This document shows positions 14,954-19,770 of a DNA stretch of 19,770 bases, piece after piece (position 1 is the first letter of the stretch; every line of letters begins with the position of its first letter). This stretch comes from UBA2137 sp037968575 (GTDB lineage: Bacteria; Pseudomonadota; Alphaproteobacteria; Micavibrionales; Micavibrionaceae), in contig JBBKVR010000050.1 of the NCBI GenBank assembly GCA_037968575.1, positions 1-19,770 on the forward strand. Reading direction: 5' to 3'. Both the position numbers and the translations under genes were made by a program. The notes under the pieces are model-generated. The model did no database searches, was not told the origin of the DNA, and worked only from the letters and a program-made list of their open reading frames with translations.

Positions 14954-15608
14954 AATCATAGAAAAGCCCCGTGTCTTTCATCGAAGCACCCAAAATAACA
15001 TTGCGAAGACCCGTGACACTCTCCTCAGTTGATGTCGTTGCATTACTCCCACCCATGTCGGTTTCAACCCATCCAGGGTGCAAATTAATCATAATCACAT
15101 TATCGTTTGAGGCATCTGCAGAAAGTGCGTTCATCGCCATGTTAATGGCTGCCTTGGATGTACGATAGATTGCCATACCACCCGAGCTATCACTTATAGA
15201 GCCCATTTTGGATGAAATCGTTGCAACTTTTGGATTATCTGATTTTTTGAGATTGGGATAAAGAGCCGTTGTCATGTAAACAGGTCCAAAGACATTGACC
15301 TCCATCGTGTGATGCCATTTTTCGAAATCCAGATTACCTAGGCTTTGGTTGTCACCGCCATAAACACCAGCGTTATTGATTAATAAATCAACAGTCTCAT
15401 CTGCAATTTCATCGGCAAAACGTTTGCGACACTCTTCACTTGTGACATCCAACTGACGAATATGCACATCGCCTTCAACGGCTTCTAATTCTTTTGCTTC
15501 TGATGGCTTTCTGCAAAGGGCATACACTTTTGCGCTCTCGCTTGCATATTGCTTTGTGAACTCCAAACCAATTCCGCGGTTAGCACCTGTAATAACAACT
15601 GTCGTCAT
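14928..15608 (-). CDS. Short-chain dehydrogenase/reductase, C-factor/sniffer-like
   Basis: The 226-residue protein is a classical SDR with the NAD(P) motif TGANRGIG (7-14), LDVTS, LLINNAG (75-81), the catalytic Ser near 132-133, and Tyr148/Lys152 in YRTSK. It has HPGWVETDMGG (177-187) after the active site, which is typical of the C-factor/sniffer group of carbonyl reductases. The natural substrate is unknown. I chose ATG 15608 because GGAAGGGA stands about 6 nt upstream and the dinucleotide-binding strand begins there. The longer frame to 15779 runs antisense-like through ppdK sequence and is not protein-like. It lies 64 bp after ppdK on the same strand, so it may be read through from ppdK. 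Confidence 0.92.
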   Translation of the reverse strand: MTTVVITGANRGIGLEFTKQYASESAKVYALCRKPSEAKELEAVEGDVHIRQLDVTSEECRKRFADEIADETVDLLINNAGVYGGDNQSLGNLDFEKWHHTMEVNVFGPVYMTTALYPNLKKSDNPKVATISSKMGSISDSSGGMAIYRTSKAAINMAMNALSADASNDNVIMINLHPGWVETDMGGSNATTSTEESVTGLRNVILGASMKDTGLFYDFKGQELPW

Positions 15609-15672
15609 TTTTGTTCCCTTCCAAATTATCTCTGGAGAGAGACGTAGAATAATTCTCTTAAATTTAAAGAGG

Positions 15673-18369
15673 TTAAGCTGCTTTTTTTGTTGGCTGGTCT
15701 TCTGTTTTCGCCTGACGCAATGTTGCTTGTGCCGCTGCCAGTCTCGCAATCGGGACACGGTACGGTGAGCAAGACACATAATCCAACCCTACCTTCTCAC
15801 AAAAACCAATTGATTGCGGATCACCACCATGCTCGCCACAAATACCCAGCTTGATATTGGAACGGGTTTGACGCCCCTTCTCACAAGCGATCTCGACAAG
15901 TTGTCCAACACCCTCTACATCTATTGTCACAAACGGGTCAGAAGGCATAAAGCCTTTATCAACATAAAATGGCAGGAACGCGCCCGCATCATCACGCGAT
16001 AAACCCAATGTTGTTTGTGTGAGGTCGTTCGTACCAAAAGAGAAGAATTCCGCATGTGTTGCCAATTTATCGGCTGTTAATGCAGCACGTGGCAGCTCAA
16101 TCATTGTCCCAACCATATAATCAATGGATTGTCCCTTTTCCTCAAATACTTGGTTAGCAATCTGGTCAATTTTTGCCTTTAGGCGTTCAAGTTCTGGTTC
16201 AACACAGACCAGCGGTATCATGATTTCAGGGATGGCGCTTTTACCACCATCACTTGCTTCCAAAGCACCCTCTAAAATTGCACGCGCTTGCATGGCATAA
16301 ATTTCAGGGTATGTAACACCCAAGCGACAACCACGGTGACCCAGCATTGGGTTTGATTCATGAAGTTCTGCCAAACGCCGCCTGACTTTGGCTTCTGGCA
16401 AGCCTGCTGTTTCCGAAAATGTGGTAATGTCTTTTTCGGAATGAGGTAAGAACTCGTGGAGTGGCGGGTCAAGTAAACGTACCGTCACTGGTAGTCCCGT
16501 CATAATGGAAAACAGCGATTTGAAATCTTTACGTTGTTCAGGAAGAAGCGCACTTAACGCCTTCTCGCGCTCAGCTGTATTATCAGCAAAAATCATTTCA
16601 CGGACTTTTTGAATACGTTCTGGGTCAAAGAACATATGCTCTGTACGACATAGACCAATCCCCTCTGCACCAAACGCGATGGCTTGCTTGGCATCTTCTG
16701 GTGTCTCAGCATTTGTGCGCACTCTCATACGGCGCGTATTATCCGCCCATTTCATCACTGTGGCAAAATCCTCTGACAACTCTGGTTCAAGCGTTGGCAC
16801 AGCACCCAACATAATTTCACCAGTTGTCCCATCAATGGTGATGGTGTCACCTTCCTTGATTATTACTCCACCAGCGGTCAACGTTTTGTCCTTGTAGTCA
16901 ATCTGCAATGAGCCTGCGCCAGCCACACAAGGACGCCCCATTCCACGCGCCACAACAGCCGCATGTGAGGTCATACCGCCCCGTGTGGTCAAAATACCTT
17001 CGGCGGCATGCATGCCATGAATGTCCTCAGGCGATGTTTCAATACGTGCCAAGATAATAGCTTCACCTGTGCCCGCACGTTTCTCTGCATCATCGGCATT
17101 AAAGACAATTTTACCCGAAGCTGCACCAGGAGATGCAGGCAGACCTTTACCTAAAACTTCTCTGTCTGCCATCGGGTCGAGCGTAGGGTGAAGAAGCTGA
17201 TCAAGTGAAGTAGCCTCAATGCGCAAAACTGCTTCATTTTGGTCAATCAATTTTTCCTTCACCATATCAACTGCAATTTTAAGTGCTGCTGCTGCTGTTC
17301 TTTTTCCTGCACGGGTTTGAAGCATGTAAAGTTTGCCCTGCTGAACCGTAAACTCGATATCCTGCATGTCTTTGTAATGCTTTTCGAGGTTTGCGCGTAC
17401 ATCACATAATTGATAGAAGACTTCTGGCATGGTTTCTTCCATAGAAGGCAAAACACTACCTTCTTTTTCTCGTCCTTTAATCGTCAATGATTGCGGTGTA
17501 CGAATGCCAGCAACAACGTCTTCACCTTGCGCATTGACAAGATATTCCCCGTAAAAATAATTCTCGCCCGTCGATGGGTCGCGCGTAAAGGCAACACCTG
17601 TTGCACAATCTTCACCCATATTTCCAAACACCATTGCTTGAACATTTACAGCCGTTCCCCACTGTTCTGGAATAGTGTGAATACGGCGATAGGTGACCGC
17701 GCGCGGTGTTTGCCATGATTTAAACACTGCTCCAATTGCGCCCCAAAGTTGCTCATGTGGGTCATTTGGAAAGTCTTGGTTGAGTTCGCGTTTAACAAGG
17801 TCTTTGTACTCGGAAACAATTTCTTTCCACTGCTCTGCTGTGACATCCGTATCGTTCTTTAAGCCTTCACGTTCTTTAAAATCTTCTAAAATCTCTTCGA
17901 AATCATGGTGAGAAAGTCCCATCACAACATCGGCATACATTTGCACAAAGCGACGGTAAGAATCCCAAGCAAAGCGTTCATCTCCTGATTTAGCAACCAA
18001 GCCCTTCACCGTTTCGTCGTTAAGGCCCAAATTTAAAACTGTATCCATCATCCCTGGCATGGACACGCGAGCCCCTGAGCGAACAGAGACGAGCAAAGGG
18101 TTGGACTTATCACCAAAGGTCATTCCCAGATTGTCTTCAACAGCTTTGAGTGCTGTTGCAACCTCATCTTTCAGCGCATCGGGATAATTCTGATTGTTCT
18201 CGTAATAAGCAGTGCAAACCTCAGTAGTGATGGTAAATCCAGGTGGGACAGGAAGTCCAAGAGATGACATTTCAGCCAAGTTAGCGCCCTTACCTCCCAG
18301 TAAATTCTTCATAGAGGTATTGCCATCTGTCTTGTCCCCACCAAAACCATATACCCATTTGTCTACCAT
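15673..18369 (-). CDS. ppdK: Pyruvate, phosphate dikinase
   Basis: PPDK interconverts pyruvate, ATP and phosphate with phosphoenolpyruvate, AMP and pyrophosphate, linking glycolysis and gluconeogenesis. The 898-residue protein has the N-terminal ATP-grasp domain (LLGGKGANLAEM; SVRSGARVSMPGMMDT), the swivelling phosphohistidine domain with His469 in TRGGMTSHAAVVARG, and the C-terminal PEP barrel. The barrel shows GLCRTEHMFF, SFGTNDLTQTTLGLSRDDAG and Cys844 in GICGEHGGDP. I chose the ATG at 18369 because GGGAG lies 8 nt upstream and MVDKWVYGFG is the normal family start; an ATG at 18411 would add 14 residues. In many Alphaproteobacteria ppdK lies near the glycyl-tRNA synthetase genes. Here it does too, but divergently and with two small ORFs between. 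Confidence 0.97.
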   Translation of the reverse strand: MVDKWVYGFGGDKTDGNTSMKNLLGGKGANLAEMSSLGLPVPPGFTITTEVCTAYYENNQNYPDALKDEVATALKAVEDNLGMTFGDKSNPLLVSVRSGARVSMPGMMDTVLNLGLNDETVKGLVAKSGDERFAWDSYRRFVQMYADVVMGLSHHDFEEILEDFKEREGLKNDTDVTAEQWKEIVSEYKDLVKRELNQDFPNDPHEQLWGAIGAVFKSWQTPRAVTYRRIHTIPEQWGTAVNVQAMVFGNMGEDCATGVAFTRDPSTGENYFYGEYLVNAQGEDVVAGIRTPQSLTIKGREKEGSVLPSMEETMPEVFYQLCDVRANLEKHYKDMQDIEFTVQQGKLYMLQTRAGKRTAAAALKIAVDMVKEKLIDQNEAVLRIEATSLDQLLHPTLDPMADREVLGKGLPASPGAASGKIVFNADDAEKRAGTGEAIILARIETSPEDIHGMHAAEGILTTRGGMTSHAAVVARGMGRPCVAGAGSLQIDYKDKTLTAGGVIIKEGDTITIDGTTGEIMLGAVPTLEPELSEDFATVMKWADNTRRMRVRTNAETPEDAKQAIAFGAEGIGLCRTEHMFFDPERIQKVREMIFADNTAEREKALSALLPEQRKDFKSLFSIMTGLPVTVRLLDPPLHEFLPHSEKDITTFSETAGLPEAKVRRRLAELHESNPMLGHRGCRLGVTYPEIYAMQARAILEGALEASDGGKSAIPEIMIPLVCVEPELERLKAKIDQIANQVFEEKGQSIDYMVGTMIELPRAALTADKLATHAEFFSFGTNDLTQTTLGLSRDDAGAFLPFYVDKGFMPSDPFVTIDVEGVGQLVEIACEKGRQTRSNIKLGICGEHGGDPQSIGFCEKVGLDYVSCSPYRVPIARLAAAQATLRQAKTEDQPTKKAA

Positions 18370-18489
18370 TCTCGTCACTCCCGCGCTGGCTATTCGATAT
18401 CCTAAAGTCATGATGGCATTACCTTAGCGACTTTTTCCAACAATCTCAAAACAGAAAGACAAACCATCCCAAAGATAACTGCTTTTATT

Positions 18490-18517
18490 TTGACATAATC
18501 TATAAAAGTCGTTAAAT
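18490..18517 (+). promoter_or_regulatory. Sigma70-like promoter for the small-ORF pair
   Basis: A perfect TTGACA (18490-18495) is followed after 16 bp by TTAAAT (18512-18517), which matches four of six bases of the -10 consensus. A Shine-Dalgarno AAAGGAA (18526-18532) and an ATG at 18543 come next. The 173-bp spacer between ppdK and this ORF holds no other gene that I can see; the ppdK promoter was not identified. Confidence 0.5.
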
Positions 18518-18542
18518 AACTTTTTAAAGGAATACCGTTACT

Positions 18543-18770
18543 ATGAATGAAGCTAAGTATAAAAAATTATCTGATTTATTCCGCTATTTAAGCACTGCTG
18601 AACTTGAGCAAGGCCTTGAATTCGTAGGACGCGTGGCTGTTCCAAGGAACTCTTGTATAGGAAGAAACGAAGCAGATTATGCACGTGGCCATGACCAGTA
18701 CATAGATGTACGTGCAAGTAGTAGCTATAGCACTATGTCAGAGGTCTTAAAAATGGCTCAAAGAGGTTAA
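18543..18770 (+). CDS. Small protein of unknown function, possibly truncated by an in-frame stop
   Basis: The frame encodes 75 residues beginning MNEAKYKKLSDLFRYLSTAE and ends at TAA (18768-18770). I recognise no domain. The first 30 residues look helical and amphipathic, and the rest is hydrophilic with a Ser-rich ASSSYS stretch. A good promoter and a Shine-Dalgarno sequence 10 nt upstream suggest it is expressed. The same frame stays open after the TAA for another 58 codons, so the original protein may have been 133 residues. It lies between ppdK and the glycyl-tRNA synthetase gene, with another small ORF 20 bp beyond the second half. Confidence 0.5.
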   Translation: MNEAKYKKLSDLFRYLSTAELEQGLEFVGRVAVPRNSCIGRNEADYARGHDQYIDVRASSSYSTMSEVLKMAQRG

Positions 18771-18947
18771 ATTACCTATGCAGAGTTAAATCAGATACCC
18801 TTAAGATTATTAGATGGTACATTATACTTTAACATCAGTTCCGTTGGTCTTCCTGCAGAAGGAAGTAACGCCGAAATTACACGAGACATGGTTAGGTCAA
18901 TACAGCTTTCTACAAGTTGGGAAATTGCTGAACCTAAAGCTGCTTAA
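18771..18947 (+). pseudogene. In-frame continuation of the 18543 ORF after a TAA
   Basis: Directly after the TAA at 18768-18770 the same frame is open to a TAA at 18945-18947. It gives 58 residues starting ITYAELNQIPLRLLDGTLYF and ending EIAEPKAA, with a protein-like composition. It has no upstream ATG, GTG or TTG of its own. The only candidate start is the rare ATT at 18771, with AAAGAGG about 5 nt upstream. The simplest reading is the second half of a gene broken by one nonsense change. Stop readthrough, a rare ATT start or a sequencing error are alternatives. Confidence 0.45.
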
Positions 18948-18967
18948 TCATCACAAGGAAAACTGCG

Positions 18968-19237
18968 TTGTCTCAAGATAAAAGCCCATTAACCAGAGAA
19001 CAAGTTATAGTTGAGGCCACGTCCATTTTAACTAAGATTTGGATGGAAGCACTTAGCAATACCGATATTCAAGGTTTTGCGATTTCTGAACTATCTAATC
19101 ATGCGCGTCCCACATTCAGGGCAGAAGCCAACAAGATAATTACCAAGAATCCTGATGAATTAGGGCCTGATGTAATACAAGAAATGGCACGCATACTTCA
19201 TTCACCTCATCTTGAAAGAAAAATCACCTCATCTTAA
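18968..19237 (+). CDS. Small protein of unknown function
   Basis: The 89-residue product is hydrophilic and helical, with no signal peptide and no motif I recognise. It begins MSQDKSPLTREQVIVEATSI and includes the charged segment NPDELGPDVIQEMARIL (66-82). The start is TTG, set by a strong AAGGAA (18955-18960) 7 nt upstream. It lies 20 bp after the interrupted ORF and probably shares its promoter. Its stop lies in the second copy of a 22-bp tandem duplication. Without that duplication the protein would end Ile-Phe-Glu rather than Ile-Thr-Ser-Ser. Confidence 0.6.
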   Translation: MSQDKSPLTREQVIVEATSILTKIWMEALSNTDIQGFAISELSNHARPTFRAEANKIITKNPDELGPDVIQEMARILHSPHLERKITSS

Positions 19238-19245
19238 AAGAAAAA
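19202..19245 (+). repeat. 22-bp tandem duplication at the 3' end of the small ORF
   Basis: Bases 19202-19223 are repeated at 19224-19245 with one difference, G at 19214 against A at 19236. As 22 is not a multiple of three, the second copy is read in another frame, and its TAA (19235-19237) is the present stop. The likely mechanism is replication slippage. Confidence 0.85.
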
Positions 19246-19330
19246 TCTTCGAGTAAGCCATAGACCTTTAAGCCTCTTCACGGTATATCCTTTTTAGGAA
19301 CAAAAACAAAAACCTAAAGAGAATCTCCCT

Positions 19331-19770
19331 ATGCCTGTCGATATGAAAGATATTGTTTCCCTGTGTAAACGTCGCGGATTTATTTTCCCCGCATCCGAAA
19401 TTTACGGTGGCATTAACGGTTTTTGGGATTATGGGCCTTTAGGAACAGAACTTAAAAACAACATTCGTGATTTGTGGTGGAAGGCGATGGTCATCACTCC
19501 GCCTATCGGTCCCGATGGTGAGCCTCTGCAAATCGTTGGTATTGATTCAGCTATTATTCAAAACCCTAAAACTTGGGAAGCCTCTGGCCACGTTGGTGGA
19601 TTTTCTGACCCGATGGTCGATTGCCGTGAAACGAAAAAGAGATACCGTGCAGACCATTTGGATGTTTTGATTCCAAAAGATGGTGAAGGAGCTTGGATTG
19701 CTGTTCCACAAGATGATGAAGACGGCACAGCAACGAGACGTTTAAAGAAATTTGGTAAAGGACGCAGTGA
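19331..19770 (+). CDS. glyQS: Glycyl-tRNA synthetase, single-chain (alpha2) type, N-terminal part
   Basis: The 146 visible codons encode the start of a class II glycyl-tRNA synthetase of the homodimeric type found in archaea, eukaryotes and some bacteria. DIVSLCKRRGFIFPASEIYG leads into GINGFWDYGPLGTELKNN, with WEASGHVGGFSDPMVDC and YRADH further on. The enzyme charges tRNA-Gly in the cytoplasm. Most Alphaproteobacteria use the unrelated alpha2beta2 form (GlyQ plus GlyS), so this type is of taxonomic interest. The gene continues past the right edge. Only a weak AAAGAG precedes the ATG. An 84-bp gap from the upstream repeat contains TTTAGG and CCTAAA arms around an A-rich loop, of unknown meaning. 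Confidence 0.93.
   Translation, partial: MPVDMKDIVSLCKRRGFIFPASEIYGGINGFWDYGPLGTELKNNIRDLWWKAMVITPPIGPDGEPLQIVGIDSAIIQNPKTWEASGHVGGFSDPMVDCRETKKRYRADHLDVLIPKDGEGAWIAVPQDDEDGTATRRLKKFGKGRS

Noticed and set aside
15609..15779. N-terminal extension of the SDR into the end of ppdK
   Set aside because: The extension is basic and not SDR-like, while a strong Shine-Dalgarno sequence and the family N-terminus mark ATG 15608.
18512..18527. CtrA-like TTAA repeat before the small ORF
   Set aside because: The half-sites are separated by 8 bp and not the required 7, and TTAA is common in such A+T-rich spacers.
18543..19237. The two small ORFs as a toxin-antitoxin pair
   Set aside because: The size and spacing would suit one, but neither protein shows a toxin fold or a DNA-binding motif and the first is interrupted.
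1..19770. CRISPR array, tRNA, rRNA or insertion sequence
   Set aside because: No spaced repeats, cloverleaf sequences, ribosomal stretches or transposase-like frames were seen in reading both strands.

Overview
The window looks like ordinary chromosome from an A+T-leaning alphaproteobacterium. The best clue is hemA, the Shemin-pathway 5-aminolevulinate synthase, whose key residues fall at the same numbers as in the Rhodobacter enzyme. Other fitting signs are the FabI type, a YgfZ of the short alphaproteobacterial kind, a 17-kDa-antigen-like lipoprotein, a Zincin_1 (DUF1025) protein and a ppdK lying next to a glycyl-tRNA synthetase gene. I cannot name the genus. No tRNA or rRNA gene, insertion sequence, CRISPR array or prophage was seen.

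Layout from left to right. Bases 1-920 (minus): a PaaI-type thioesterase cut by the window edge, translationally coupled to fabI. Bases 1095-2666 (plus): a 523-residue protein I do not recognise, closed by a hairpin terminator that contains its stop codon. Bases 2705-4705: a glycine-zipper lipoprotein, pdxH (vitamin B6), a metallopeptidase-like protein that has lost its zinc ligands, and phhB (pterin dehydratase). Bases 4702-6630 (minus): a protein with an internal DUF5615 PIN-like domain, and a PfkB sugar kinase. Bases 6686-7938: hemA behind a striking repeat/inverted-repeat leader. Bases 7940-10151: a TetR-type regulator, an adenosine-kinase-like PfkB protein and a macro-domain protein. Bases 10176-12511: a YejA-like periplasmic binding protein and a lipoprotein. 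Bases 12514-15608: a family 9 glycosyltransferase, ygfZ, a HAD phosphatase and an SDR. Bases 15673-18369: ppdK. Bases 18543-19237: two small unknown ORFs, one interrupted by an in-frame stop and one with a 22-bp tandem duplication at its 3' end. Bases 19331-19770: the start of a single-chain (alpha2-type) glycyl-tRNA synthetase.

The genes do not form one pathway; most are housekeeping functions in cofactor, lipid, envelope and central carbon metabolism. The gene order is unusual in that direction changes almost gene by gene. There are seven convergent junctions, four of which overlap, and eight divergent ones, so few operons are possible. Probable co-transcribed pairs are fabI-thioesterase, ygfZ-HAD, the two small ORFs before the synthetase gene, and perhaps ppdK-SDR and PfkB-DUF5615.

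I found no clearly new multi-gene system. The most rewarding places to look are the hemA leader, the DUF5615 fusion, the zinc-ligand-less metallopeptidase, the atypical macro domain beside an adenosine kinase, and the disrupted small ORFs between ppdK and the glycyl-tRNA synthetase gene.
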